Positions 1 to 14,200 of a stretch of DNA of 64,000 bases are shown piece after piece; positions within the stretch are counted from its first letter, which is position 1; every line of letters starts with the position of its first letter. Under the pieces are notes generated by a model, which worked only from the letters and a program-made list of their open reading frames with translations, was not told where the DNA came from and made no database searches. The stretch lies in NCBI GenBank assembly GCA_019614645.1, contig JABWDB010000021.1, positions 3,410,001 through 3,474,000 of the forward strand, written 5' to 3'. A program made the translations under genes and the position numbers. Source of the stretch: Stratiolaelaps scimitus (taxonomy: Eukaryota > Arthropoda > Arachnida > Mesostigmata > Laelapidae).

Positions 1-700
1 TGCCTGTGGTCGACTTTTGAAGTCTCACTTGAGCCGTTTCCACTCAAACACGTCCACAGGATCCGATGTGCCATATTCCCACGTGGTCATGTCTCCTCAA
101 AACGTTGTTACCCTCCAGTGTGCTACCTAGAGATGGGAATCATACGTGACTCCGCCATGGTTGTTTGCTTTTTTTGCCTACATTTGCCTGTATTTGCAAC
201 GAGGACTATACGTGAATGGTGTATTGTTATTATTTTTTAAAACATTAGCTAAAAATGTTAAGAGTTTTTAAACCTCTACTAATGAGAATATTGTTTTTGG
301 CTTCGCAATACGTACTAGATGGAGAGACCCTATACAGGAAAGGTTCTCAATCGGAAACGAATGAGCGGTACTTCAGTCGTGTTCATCGAACCAAACTATG
401 ACTTTTCTAGTTTTCTAGTTAAATCTTTTCATTATTCAACTTTCAGGTATTCTTCTTGTAGTTTACCTCCATTTCAAGTGTGGTTCTCTAGAGTACATTT
501 TTACTTTTGGACTAGCGCAGTAATACAACAAGGACAAACGTATACTATCGAGCAGGACAACGAGTGGTTGATTTAAGAAAAAGCTGAACATATGTCAGAT
601 GTGTTCTACCCTGAGCTTATGATATCTCACCGCATGTAGATGACCCTGTAGACCTTTGTGGTCAGCGTAACCAAAGGAAAATTGCCAACCAACGGTCAAC
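1..700. other. No gene seen
   Basis: Unremarkable non-coding sequence. A short 85-codon frame at 319-576 has no recognisable content. Confidence 0.6.
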
Positions 701-2757
701 CTACACAACGAGGGGCACGGCGGGTGGCTTGCCACCGCCGTCGCCGTGACAAGTTGTCGTTGTCGCCGTCGTCGTCTTCACGGTGACGGAAATAAGAAAA
801 CCTACCTAGTGTACACACACCGGAACAAACCCGTAGGGAACTGTAACGCGATCTTTTGTGTCACCAGCAACAGCAGCAGCCGTCGAGAGCTGATACATGT
901 TATACCATCACGGTCCGCGGTTGCTGCCGAGCACTTTCCTATCCTAGTAACGTCTCGCAGTCTACGCCACTGGCCGGTTGCCACCCGTACGGCCAGCCCG
1001 AGCGACTACGGGCCCGTCGTATCAGCTCCAGCAGTAGCAGCAGCTATGCGGCGTGTAAGCGATCTATCTCCCAACTCCCAAGATCCAACTCGTCCATTCC
1101 CCGCGGCTGGCTAGTCCCATCTACGCTATCCCGCTCGCCCCTGTATCAACGATGCTACCAGGCCGAGTGAACGGACGAACGAACGAAGCCTATAAATGGC
1201 ATGGACTCATCGCTCAACTCCTTTCCGCCGCCGCCACCGCCATCACCGCCCCGCCCCCCCTGACGATCCAAGCGATGCACCGAGAAGCTGATCAGGTTAC
1301 TGAATTCTTCCTGAACACAGACACGCCGACACACAGGGATGCATGCTGACCCATACAGATAGACACACAAACAAACGGACATACAGACATGTTCACCCCT
1401 GTGTCTCCTGTGTGTGTCTGTGTGCAAATATGATGAGCCCTGTGTGCACACGACGTGCAGAGCAAGCTCTAGCTGCAGTAGCAGCAGTAGGTGGTGGCGG
1501 TCGACTCGTTCAGTTTCTTGTGACCCCCCCACCACCACTACCCCGAAGCCCCGGTTTCCTTCCCCATATTTAGACAGACTTTTGCTGTTGTTAGCGACGT
1601 CTACGAGTCGACTTACGAGGACTGTGTCGGCCCCTCACCAATCTACTGCCGCCGATGCCTACCAGACATACAGACACGCACCCACCCACCCACACCAGCC
1701 TGGCGTGACCTCCGCCCGCCGGACGCCAAGCATCTTCCTAACAATTAATTATAAACGAGTATCTGGCCATCTCTCACGATGATGTTATGTTTGTGTGTGT
1801 GTGTTTTTTTCCTTCCTCGTCGTCGTCATCATCATTTTCGTTGTATTATTCTTTCTGGGCCATTCGTTGACTATTGGCTTCTATGTCTGTCTGACTATCC
1901 GTCTATCTATACGTCTATTTGTCTATCTTTATTTTTGGGAGTGCTCCGCCTCACTCTCCCAAGCGAATGATGTTTATGTATTGTACTACCCTTGTGGTAG
2001 TAGTACTAGCAGTAGTACTATACGTGTTCGACAACCTGCTGATGTCATGTGTGCTTTGCCTCCCTCCGTTGTGTGGTCTGTGTGTGTGTGTGTGGCTATT
2101 ATAGAGAAGCGTGAGGCGCTCCGACTGCCGCAGTACGCGAACAACGAGGGACGTCTTCCGAGGATTCCCTTTATATTACCACCGTACCTGCGAGCTGTAA
2201 GTGAGTGTGACCTTATTTGCACCCTCATATCCGACACCCCCACCGCGCTACAACCAACCAACGAACCGTTTGCACTCGCACTCGTCGCTTAGTTCACACA
2301 GAGTAGCTGCTGTCCTTACAGACATAGCCCATACCTCATCGTTTTCCCCGACGATCCCGAGGGCCACCCCTTACTCCACTCCACGATCCACTCATTCACT
2401 CACTTGCACGGCCGCTGCCACTACGGCTGATTTTCGCTCTTTGCTTCGGATGAGGGGAGGAGAGAAGAAAAAGAAGACGACGTGGAACGTAGGCGAGCGG
2501 ACGGACGGTTGACGGAAGAAGAGATAGCAGAAGTGCAAATGTTTGCCGGGAACCGACCGAAAATGAATATTGCGAATTCTCTTTCCACCGACGACGATGG
2601 CCATGAACAGCCATCGCTTCGACAGAAAAGAGAGCGAATGGGAGAGTGAGTCCGTCCGTCTCAAAGGACGATGCTGGATGAAGCAACGAACGATAGGTAG
2701 CCGAGACATAGCGTCGAGGTAGCGATGGATGTACCAGAGGTAGACAGACCAAAGAGG

Positions 2758-2789
<32 letters not shown>

Positions 2790-2870
2790 TCAGACGGCTG
2801 ATCCTGATGTTCAGCGAACGGTGTAGTAGGAAATGAAAGATCACGGGAATGATTACTCAAAGATGATCCT
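700..2870. other. CpG-rich low-complexity block, possible promoter or 5' untranslated region
   Basis: Rich in GTC/GCC, CA/TG and GA repeats. Features include TATAAA at 1191-1196 (plus) and a consensus donor GTAAGT at 2197 (plus) after GCGAGCT. Overlapping frames of 120-165 codons on both strands are Ser/Arg/Leu/Val-rich and follow the repeats. It could contain an untranslated first exon; no protein can be supported. Confidence 0.35.
2758..2783. repeat. (GA)13 microsatellite
   Basis: A pure GA run in the CpG-rich left block. Confidence 0.97.
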
Positions 2871-5800
2871 GATCTTGAGTTAACGCAAGAACGAGGAAAA
2901 GTATAATGCTTATTTGATTGACGGCGGTCGAATTTGAAATAAGTGGACCTCGCTGGTACGATAGTATTATTTTCTTATTCTAGCACATCGCGCAGGGTTT
3001 GTCTCATATAGGGATCCTAATGACCAACTTGTTCTTAGCAGCACTGCTGACTATCAACGCAGTCCTGATACTTGGCAATGGAGTTGCTAATAAGCTAATG
3101 AAGCTCGAGTGGGCAAACTATGGAATTTTTACATCACTAGTTAAAAAAGCAATTTGATTAGTGACTTTTTGAGAAACAGCCCTCCGAGATCGCGGGTACC
3201 TGGTGCTTTTTCAATTATCCAGCTGCATTCGTCTCGCAATTACCGCTATGAGTACGGCCATCCCAATTGTGTTATACCAATCTCCTGTTAATAAACGGGA
3301 CGTTTGTATTCGTTGAGTACATGTAGCACCGTGTGTCCGATCTTTAATTGTTCGATGGTAATTGAACATTTTAATTTGATCGTTATGATATGGAGCAGAA
3401 TTTTCCTGTTGAGAGAGTTGTCTAAAGGTCGCGTTTTTTGCATTTGCTTCGCCCTGGCAATTACGTGAATATCGTAACGAGTATAACTAGTAGTGCATTT
3501 TTTTATTGGTATTAATAGCTGAAAGCCATTAGGACTGCCTAATTGTACTAACGTTCACTAAAATATGGTTGTCCATCGTACCGCCGGACCACAGGGACTC
3601 AATTGACCAACTGGTTGATCAACGGCTGTCCCGATGAGTCAACACTTCAAGCATCTCAAATAGTGAAACCAAAGAAGTCCGTTCATTTGACTAAACGCAA
3701 GAGTGATTGTCCTATCAAGTAATTGTATCATACAAAATATGCTTCATAATTTCTATATCGCACTAGTGACAGAACTGAGCCGGGCCAGACCAGTTGTATG
3801 ATTAGTGCAGTAGACACAATGCCGAAGTAATGAATCTATTCATATATTATATTATCCATTATTATATTTATTAATAAGAATTATTCGTCCCATCCCTGTG
3901 GATCTGCCATGCTCATTCGCTCTTGGACGCGCCCTCTTTGGCCGTGTGCCCGTCCAGTCGTAGCAACTACAGCAGCGCAATCCCCCAATCTCCCATCCTC
4001 TCCTTCTATCTCGGACAAACCTTCATGCTGCTTTGAAGCATTTACCGTAATTACGCCTCTCTGTCATTCGGGCGTACTGGTCCCTTCTATCCAACCTCGC
4101 TGCTACCGAACCGTTGTCGTACCCTCTACGCTCTATGAGCATACAGCTTCCGGTGACGGCTGCCAGATAGCATGATGAGGTCCCGACAGCGGTCTCCGTC
4201 GACCCAGCCAGCGAGGGACACTAAGCGAGATACTCCTGCCAGCAGGAGCATTGCGTATGTGGTCCTTTTCTGTCGCCGCTTCCTACGGCGACGATACGAA
4301 AGCATAATAATGTGGAGGAGGGCTATGACGGCGATGTCATCATCATCATCATCATGTCGACGGGCCCCGAGTCGGTTCCCTCGCACCCACCACCAGCACT
4401 ACAACCACCACCACGACGACCACCAGCATCAGCATGATGATCATCGTCAGCATGGGCACCATCCTATGCAGACGAGGATGTGGCGGGTGTAGACAATTTC
4501 AACGTGCGCCGACAGGAAGCGAACACGGACACAACCCCCAGCCCTGGCCTAGACCCCAGCCACGAATTGCTCCTTAACTCCTACGGCCGCTGGCCACACC
4601 TCCGCAACAAACACTACGATGATTTTTTGCTAATCTCTGATGAAACCAGATACGGAATGACGTCATATGCCTTCTAAAATGTTCCGTGTCATGTTTATTG
4701 ATCTATCAAAACATACATATGCACCAGTGAATGCAATTACTGTTCTGCAAGTCTCGGGGGCCAGCTTGCGCTCGCGGCTGTGCAAATAGCAGGTCTCTTC
4801 TTTACGCGCCTCTTCAAACCGAGCTGCGGGAGTTGTACCCGTTCTAAACAAACTGCAACTTATTGCGAGGTGTATCTGTGATGATTGGGCGAGGCGAAAA
4901 CTAACTAGCGGAAAGAGCATCTATTCAACTTGCAGTTGGCAAGAACTTTTTGGCAGCATCAGTTCATCCGTTCAAGTTATACTCGACGTTTACACGCGAA
5001 TACGTCAAAGAACATACGGCGTATGATCCAATATGATACTGCCATTACTCTCCACTTCGAATTCACCTCTGAGTTTCATATTCTTAGTCATATTCCTTAG
5101 CCCAAGGCTGTGTGCCGTTGATTTTCGAGGTAATACGTAGTTTGTTCGCATCATGAGGAGACCAACCTACCGACAACCGGTACAGCTGTTGTCTATATAG
5201 GCTTCAACCCAAGTTACAAGGGCTCTTCCATTGCTAGCCATCATCGGGTAGCTGTCGTGGGCGATAAGAGCATTCTTGGACCCTTCCATGGTCTCTTCCT
5301 TGTGGACTATCTGCCAGACGCCAGCCGAGCGGTAGATGATTGCATGCCACCCTCAGGCCTATACAAAACGCACCTCAACCCTTGTTCTTCTTGGACACGG
5401 ATCATCTCACCTATGCTCTAGTTGCAAATTTGGACGGGTCGGAGGAACACGCGAAGCAGGCAACCTGTCTTTAATACGAAAGGAATACAAGCATCTGTTG
5501 AGCCCTCATAAAATGAGTATGTTAGCTTAGAATGTGCTGCGGAACTATTTATTATAGTAGCTAGTTTACTCAGCCTGCTGCGATGTGTTCTCGCCTAATC
5601 TAGATGATGTTGAATTCGTGAAGGGACGATCGGATGATCAATGATATATATATATATAGCGAGAAGATATCCCATTGGTGTGGTGAATTTATCTATAACA
5701 ACATGTGGAAAATCAGTACGGCACCATCTCGATTTCTTATTTTGTTTACGAAGAAGCCATGTGAAAATATGTCTTGTCATAGACCTCCAATCTTTCAGTT

Positions 5801-7798
5801 TCAGTTTTCAAATGGAAGGCAACTGATGGAACGATTTAGTTTAACCTTGAAACACAGTCAGGCGAATTTGTAACATTGTATAATATATACATATGTACAC
5901 ACACGTGTAGAAACGTTTATTTTGTTATCTTTCAAAACAGATATATATATATATAAATATATAATGTGGAGAATTGTGTCCCAAGAAAAACGAAAGATCC
6001 AAGTTAAATATCGACATATCGGTTCTGCATAGTACAGAACCGTTAGTTAAGAGATGATTATTTCCGTAATATTATATAAGATCTATCTAACTCAGAGCTC
6101 AAATTGTTTCTAAGGAATATGCGCCATCGGAAACTCTAGTTGATCTGAATTGTAGCCCAGCGGCGTGTCCTTGGGATCAAAGCCACTAGAGACTTTCTGG
6201 ATGATTAGAGAAATACTATTCGCTGCTTTCAATAGCCTGTAGCGGTCCCTATTTGAATCATTGTATCTGTGAGGCTCAACTAATGTCATATTTTCGTATG
6301 CAACTCATGTACGGTAGCGAATGAGCCCGCTTGCTAATTGGTGCGTTCCGTAGGGCAGGGAGCGTTAATAGGCATAAAGCAGGCAGATATAATACATAGG
6401 TACTTAGCGCTTTGCCCTCTATTTCACCACGGGAACGCTGGTGGTGGAAGACGAGTCTTATTTATATCCTCCTATTGTACAAACTCTTTGTCTTGGATTC
6501 TTTACCATATACGGTGCTATATTTAATACGATGGTTTGCTCACATCGACATCATATTAAACAGTTGTCGTTTTATCTCATGGGTCACTACATTGATGGGG
6601 TGTTTTTTTTTCACCCCCGAGTAGCCTAAATTGCTGGCCTCATGATTGACATCGTTAGTGGTAGATTATGCCATTATTTTCCGCATCATTCACTTTGTTT
6701 GGTGCTTTTGGAGAATGTTGACACACAGTACAACGCTGTGTCCAGTCTACGCGAGTTATCTTAACATACGACAGCTCAGTATAAAAGGTGTTGACAAAGC
6801 AGAGAGTCCTATCGTTTTATTTTGCTCAGTTCGACCTTCTCGGCTAGCAAATGCCTTCATCCTCTTCTTGGAACGTATCTGGCATGTATGTTGCACCAAC
6901 GGGAAAACAAAGAACAGCCAGAGTCGAGCGCTGATGGCGTTGACAGATTCGTGTTTCATTCTCTCTCTCTCTGTTCTAGCCTCCTTTCGGTAGCCATTTT
7001 GGCACTTTGTTGGATAGTATCCTGCGAATCTATGCCGAGTTGAGGGAATTGAATGACATTGAGCTGAACTGTTCGTACGAGGGCGAACTGAGACGCTCTT
7101 TGAAATGCTATTTTCTCTGCGTTTAGCATTAATGCCTGAGGCTTCCTACAGGCTTGCCTCGGGGTTGCTGGAAGTCGAGTAATCGACATCAAGTAAGCTG
7201 ATGGGAGTACTAGTTAGAAGTCAACAGTGGACTCTCTCCTTGTTGGCTGATTCATTGCTACACTCACTATTTGACTTAGATGTGAGTTTTATAAAATGTG
7301 GTGAAGTTGCCGTCACCGTTCTAACGGAGATATTCAAAGTGAGGGTATTAGTTCGTCCTGTGGGAAAGGTATCTGTCCTGCACGATTCAAGCCCCTAAGA
7401 TTTAGTTATGGCCCATTGCTTATACGTGCTGCCTAAACTGTCGGTTAATTATCTAAAGGGATTCTCATTTCATTGCGATCTATAATTTTATTTAGTAAAA
7501 TTATTTACGTATAATCAGCATCATAGATGGACGATAACCATTGGAGCAGGCCAATTGAGGCCCTGAAAATGGTTACTGTAGGTTTCTGGTTGGCGATTCT
7601 GGTTTAACTACCACGAGAAGAACGACAATCAAATTACAATACGAAATTGGTTAGAGCAAACAACAATTACTTCGCATCCTCTTTAAGTTCTCTAAGTCTA
7701 GTTGTGTGTTCTTGTTTGAAGATTAACTTGAAGGTTGTTATTTGTGTGATTCATAGCGCGACATATTCGACGGCGTCAGTGCTCAAATTTCCAAGCAG
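2870..7798. other. No gene seen
   Basis: Mixed AT-rich DNA with small AT microsatellites (5644, 5941). The 4126-4500 part has CAC/CAT and ATC runs that give His- and Asp-rich frames. No exon with good borders was recognised. Confidence 0.5.
5941..5963. repeat. (AT)n microsatellite
   Basis: AT repeat with one A insertion; a shorter AT run lies at 5644-5658. Confidence 0.95.
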
Positions 7799-7939
7799 GT
7801 GTCTCCTCATCGTGAGAAATTCGTCGCTCATCTGTATCCGTTCATGGAGCGCATTGAGTGGGACAATGAACAAAGAAATGCCCAGAAAGCCACATTTCGT
7901 CCAGCGGTGCGATTTAAACAGCCACTTTTTTTGCTACCG
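7799..7939 (+). CDS. Possible internal coding exon, unknown protein
   Basis: A 141-nt stretch lies between a CCAAGCAG acceptor and a CTACCG|GTGAGT donor, and is open for 47 whole codons. It encodes VSPHREKFVAHLYPFMERIE, then WDNEQRNAQKATFRPAVRFK and QPLFLLP. The composition is that of a normal globular protein (mixed charged, aromatic and aliphatic residues), unlike the neighbouring low-complexity frames. A second weaker exon candidate follows on the same strand at about 8795-9083 (AANRSLVFQTPSPYAF...). I do not recognise a family and cannot build a full gene. It may be an exon of a plus-strand gene or a decayed element. Confidence 0.3.
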
Positions 7940-8276
7940 GTGAGTATCATTATGTATAGTTCGAATGAAACCGTAAAGACAAACCTAGTATAGTAGATAG
8001 CTAATTGGCTAATTATTAGAAAAGTAAAATCCTACCTTCTAGGCGCTCTAAATTATAGCCCAGGTTTGCTGTAATATTGTCTCTAGCAGGCTTTGATCTG
8101 TTTCACCCTTGATAACATAGAGTTTTAGCTGATTTCTAGCTCCCCTAAGGTATTGCAAGTCATTACTTTACGAGTAGAGCCAGCTCAGACAATCCTGATA
8201 TTTAGTCAGGAAGCTTTACTCTTTAGCGTACTTGTTATCCTATGCTGCATGATGTTCTAGGTAACCACTAAATAGT

Positions 8277-8640
8277 TAGAGCAGGCTGCTCTATATGTTT
8301 GCGGATACATGATTACTAATTGTCTACTGCGACTGATGGGTCATTCTCTATTTAAGTAAATACCATCAGGGCAGTATATGATCGGAAGAGACGCCCTGAT
8401 GACGGAGCGAAACCGATTGCACTCGATCTTCCAGATCCCTTGATATGGCTATCGTATTAGAGCAGATTGCCATAATCCAAAATTTCTTCCAAGCGACGTG
8501 AGTGTCTTCTCGAATTAGTCATAGTCCACATAGTCGATCTGCTTTGACTGTTTCTAGGAAAGGTGTTCACATTCATTGAGTATTCCTTAATAGCAGTCAA
8601 ACAGTCGATTCAAGACTGCGAAGGTACCGTGAAATGACGG
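8277..8640. repeat. Cluster of short inverted repeats, possible decayed element
   Basis: The region contains TAGAGCA/TGCTCTA (8277-8283 with 8287-8293), ATCAGGGC/GCCCTGAT (8365-8372 with 8393-8400) and GACTGTTT/AAACAGTC (8546-8553 with 8599-8606). A CTGATGA...CGAAA motif lies at 8396-8412. No coding frame accompanies it. This density of perfect short inverted repeats suggests a decayed mobile element, but no termini were found. Confidence 0.3.
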
Positions 8641-11188
8641 TTGGACTTCCATCTCTCCTCGGAATATGGAGACCTCAAAAGCTTATTGTCGTAAACCATC
8701 TTATATGTAATTTTAGATCATTTCTGAGAGAGCACAGAATTTGCTACAGTATAAGGTATTTATAGGCCTTCTGACTTATTCTCTTGACAAAGCAGGCCGC
8801 CAATCGCTCGCTGGTCTTTCAAACGCCTTCTCCGTATGCATTCCCATTACGATGTTATCTCGTCTTTATGATCTGCAGTATTCCCAGTCTCGTTCAGCTA
8901 AGAGACAGCTACAGGTCAAGTAGAGTGAGTTCCCTCGGGAACCGCCCATTGCGAGCCATGCAAGACAAAACCGTTCCATGGGCCAACCTCACCGCTGAGG
9001 CGTCTCATCGCCTTTCTTCGCCTAGTTATTACCTTTATTATCCTTTTGTTTTCCATGATTATTTATACAATTATGTTTTTAGATGAAAAAATAACGGTTT
9101 ATTTAGTAATTAGCTATTTCACCCTTTCTGCATCGACTAAGAAGTCGTGTCGATCGTTTCGAAATTTGACACTCATCGTATGATGTTATATGTGCGGGTC
9201 GTACCCTCTCTCATCAGATGCCCCACGATGAAGGTGCTCCTGTGGAACGCCGTTTACTCGCAACGACCCAAGGTGACCAGTGCATCTTCTCTGCCGACAT
9301 GGACATATCGGACTGTAGGCGAGTAGCGGTACATTACGCGCGAGCAAGAGCAATGGCCACATCTATCCCTCAGATAAAGTGACAACTCCATCACGACACA
9401 GTCGGACACCCGGAAAGACCAAAATACGAATAATCAAATAATGTCATCCATGTTTCTTGCCATGTATGAACTTCTTTCCATCAAAAATAGATATTCTTGC
9501 AGCATATTCGTAATAATACTGATTGTGATAATCAGTGGTGCACAGAAATGCACGACACTGTTAATTCTATCTTAGAGAATGATTGTATTCATTGGAATTT
9601 AAATGGTGGGGAAATTTTGTTAAATATATAAATATTTATTAAACCCAAATTGTCGATCAGTTGGTCCGCCATGGGGCGCATACTCAGAATGGGTGCCAGT
9701 TAATTGTAGTTCTTTAAAATTAATAAAACCGTCTTCTACGGTGTGTGTTGCCCCCATCATGTGTTCATTTCATCAGAAACTGGTGATTATTTATTCATTT
9801 AATGTTTCGACGGTGACTGGTGATCGGACCTGCTGGTCGCGTCAATACGCTATGATAAGTTGTAATTTCGCCCGAACAACGACGACTATGCTCGATAAAA
9901 ACGAGCATGAGAGCTTAGTTTTGTAGAATGTTGCGCGCACCTTTTCTCAGTAAATAAATAAACAAAATACTCGAAGAACAAGTCTGTTCTTTTCTTTTAG
10001 CTCGATTATTTTTCCTTTCAGCGAATCTGTTTTTTATGATGAAGAATCCGCATACAGACCAGGCCTCATAACTAAGGTATTTGCCATGGTACTGTGGGAC
10101 TCCTGCCCGATTTAGTGGCAGACCAACCCACTAAACTCCCGCCCCACTTGAGCTTCATTCTCGGTTAGCCCGGATCCTCAGAGTTAACAGTACTACGACC
10201 CATCGAAGAGTGGCAGAAGTCTACCGGATCATTTGGCCTGGATCACCCGTCGGGTTCCCCACCTCACCAGACAAATCGTTCCCAGCAACCTGCGAACCCT
10301 ACCTGTGGCCAGATTGTTACAGAGGGAGTAGTGTACGTTACTGTCGACTGGACTCGATGCCAAAAACTATTATAGCACATATATAATAGAAAACTCTGGT
10401 TGTATTAGTGAAGTTTCTTTAGTAGTGTCCTTAAAATTGTCACCTTGAAAGCAGTTTCAAATCACCTCGACGTTTGCTCGACGACAGTTCCGACACGTAC
10501 CCCATTGCAAAATCGTCATCCCGCCCGTTATGATGAAAGGCTAGCTGACTTCGAATACGACGAGGCTTCGTAATCCAGCATTAATCAATCTCAAACTTTG
10601 GCCCCATTTTTTTAATCAAACTCAGACCCAATATAGATTATGCTCGAACGACAGAGGACAACGAAAGAACAGCATTCAGCTTTGCGCTTAAATTTGGTCA
10701 TATTTTTGCTCAATCAAGAGCCAGATCGGTCTTGTTACTCGCCAATGTCCATGCATCGTAGTATAATGAAAACTCAATGAACATTTCCATCATAACACAC
10801 TTTATTCATTTTTAAATCGTGTATGCATAGAATTTGAAGACAAACTCTTTCTTGCTTTTGCCCATTCACTCTCGCGATCGCCCGCTCTCTCTTTCTCTCC
10901 TTCTAAATTGCTCGCTCGATCTCTCCCTTTTCCGATTACATCATTATTCTGTGTCACACATTCGCTCGTTTTTATATTTTCTGGCTCTCGCCTTAGACCT
11001 GTCTACACTCTCTCTCTCGCTCTCTCTCTTTTCCACTGTCGCATCTTTAGATAGGTTGCGCCCATTTCCCACATTTGCTCACCTCTCGGTGGTGGAAGCT
11101 GAAATCTTTCTATCGCTCCCTTTCTTTCTTTCCTTCTTTCTTTCCGACTTATTTATTTCATTAGCAGAGATATAATTTTATTTCATTT

Positions 11189-11220
11189 ATATATATATAT
11201 ATCTCATTGTATATATAATA

Positions 11221-11252
<32 letters not shown>

Positions 11253-11260
11253 ATATATTT
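11189..11260. repeat. Compound (AT)n-(TC)n-(TA)n microsatellite
   Basis: AT run at 11189-11202, TC run at 11221-11235, then TA run at 11236-11251. A (CT)n-rich stretch also lies at 11008-11030. Confidence 0.95.
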
Positions 11261-14200
11261 ATATATACTCCTTTATAGTCGGTTTCCATTTTCTCACGAC
11301 TCAGCGACTTAACATTATGTAATCATCTCCATGCCGCCTATTTCAGCGCAACTTTCCCCTCCCCACCGCCACTCGCCCTGTATAGTGGACCTTCATCATT
11401 ACTGCTGCTGCTGCTGCTTGCTGTACATCGCTGGTGTCGCATACCCAAGAATGATTATAGATCATAGAAGTATAGAAGTATTATAATATAATTCTCCGCC
11501 TCCAATTCGTGTTCGTTCCGTTATTATGATCCGCTTCTTCTTGTTGGCATTATATATATATATATATATGTATATTTTTTCTGTATATTTATATACTACT
11601 TTTAATATTTCGTCTACTACTTTCATTTTCCCTCGCCAACACCATTCTTTCTTTCTTTTTTTTCTTAGCGAACGAACGAGGTCGATTTTTTTCCGTCAGT
11701 CGACTCCATCTTCTATATAATAATATTATTATTATTATTATTAGTTTATTGTTATTTTCGTTTGATGTCGGCGTATGCATGTATATGCTGCTTCTGTTTC
11801 TATTTTTGCTGCCATCTTTCTCCATCGTCAATTCTTGATAATCACGCGTCAGTAGGTCGTGAACATCGACATGGGCTGTTCTATCTTGCGTGAGCATTCT
11901 GTAATATTTCGTCGCCTCCAACCGTCTTCATCACGCAGCCTTAGTTGCTGCTTACGCTGCCATTATATTATAGTAATACAAAACATTTTATTAAATACAC
12001 TTACTTTAGTTGTAATCGTTGAATTTTTTCTCTCGTACGAGACTTTTTGCTGAATGTACCATTCGCAAACAAAACTGTAACGGGATGCTAGCTAGCTATT
12101 CGCAGACAAACATCGACTTTTCGGACAAACTCGCAGACGTTCACACAAACACTCATCGGTTATCTACTCTCTCTATTTATGGTTATGGTATCGACTTCAT
12201 TCTCATAATGTCTATCCTTTGAATTTTTTGTCCCCGGATTTAAATTTGGTTGTGTGTTTTGTCGTCTGTATCTGCGATGGATTTTTGTCTACGATGAAGC
12301 ATTCCTCCGATGCGAATAATTTTATTATTATGTCGTTCACACGTTCTGATACACTTGAATATTTCGTTCGAATAGATCTCGCGCAGTTTGAATAGGTCAC
12401 TTTCCAAGCTCTGTTGCATTCATTGGAATGACAAATGACTTGGTGGATGAAAATCAATAATTGATTGTAATTGATTAGAGCGGTGGTGACTGGTGGTGAG
12501 TATGACATACACGTCTGATCCGCACCTACCTACAAATAGACCTTTCCGGAGACCGCCGTCAGATACTGTTATTGAACAACGAAAACAGTACTTATAAGGG
12601 TGTCGCATAACACTTCCGTTTCTCTATCGAATGCAAACCTCCAAGTGTTGTTCGGCCCTTGTGTGGAAACTCCCGTTACGGTCGGGCTGCCAACCAACGA
12701 TATCATTGTTGACCTTCACTTCTTTGTAATCAAAGCCGGGGGGCCTTTCAATCAATTCGATAGAAGCCTAACGGTGTGAGCTGGAAAGTGTGTAAGTATA
12801 TTTATGAAAGTTCACTTTTGTGTCCGTGGGGGACGGTTGTATCCGAGAGTAAGTGACGAGAGCCAAGGCCCCGAAACCGATCGATAAATGATGATGATAC
12901 ACTGCACAGGGCGACAAGCAGGACCCAACTGCTCTTCGGTCAAACCCCACCACCACCCCCCGAAGAGTCCAACCCCCGGTCGTCTCCGGTCCCCGGTATT
13001 TCTCTTCTTCTTGTAAAAATTCCAATCGAATTGATCGTACAACTGCTGGCACTGGCTCCGTGCTGCTGTAACACCGAAATGCTTTCTCTTTCTCGAGATC
13101 GTCGAAATTCTCATTGGGAAGGAAAGCCGTTTTTATTTGACGTGCGAGCACTGCTGTCACGCAAAGTTGGTTCTACGTAGAAATAACGAAGCAGCGTGTT
13201 ACGCTGATGGAACAGCGGTGAAAGACACGAGTTGTATTTCACCAGCTTGGTTCACTGTAACACGTTGAAACGGTTTTCAACTTGTTGAAAACATCTTTTT
13301 TTGTTTCAGAATCCATCCTTTCTCCATTCTTCTGTTTTTGGTTAAGTATCACTGAGATCATGGTCACATTTCAATATGATGTCGGTTAATTAACTAGTCA
13401 CCACACAGTTGTACGATGGTGATAGCGGCAGCAGAATTGCTGATTTATGTATAATCTGATGAGCGTAATTGAGACGATCAACCCTGTTTTAAGTTCTGTT
13501 CAACAGTGTGACGGTATATACCCGGCAAATACTGCATACATCCGCGAAAGCTGGCCTAATGAGTGACACCGAAATAACAACTAAGTGATAGATGAGCATA
13601 TTTCGTTATACTTAGTTGACTAACGTGGAAAACGATATGCAATGATGTGGCGTAAATTCAACTATAGTTCAACTTCTTCTTTCTAAAATAATAATTGCCC
13701 ACGCGCCAATTTTACACAAACTAGAAACGTCTCAAAAATACGGTGAGTGTAGCAATTCATTAATACCATGTTTGACCCTTGCTATACATTATCAGCATCA
13801 TATCGATATCAAAATGTCGTAATATATTGAACATTCGGCAAATACTTTGCCACCCGAGCTGACGACAAAGCCGACCTCGCCATATCGCCACACTGTGCCG
13901 CTGGGATCTTTAGCGTGTTCGTATATGAGCTTCATTCTTTCACTCTTCATGACATACTCACTACTAAACTGAAACAGCACCGTTTTCTCAAAACGTCAGC
14001 CAGCAGCTCACATCATCTGGAAATTGATGTATGTTTTTTTTCTGCACCGCAAAGCCTCTAGAAACACGACCTGCACATCATTAGAAACATTATTATTATT
14101 ATTCTTGAATATCCATCGGCGGGTTGACAACTGTGCCGCACGTTGTCAGATGATTGCTAACATCGTCTATCGTTACTTCCCTATGGAGGGGTTATAGGGT

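Noticed and set aside
4320..4450. His/Asp-rich protein segment
   Set aside because: Caused by ATC and CAC triplet runs; both strands are open there for the same reason.
12996..13030. Missing CaMKI N-terminal exon (EEKY-like stretch on the minus strand)
   Set aside because: It lies downstream of the stop codon of the gene and continues as RGPETTGG, not the LGTGAFS loop.
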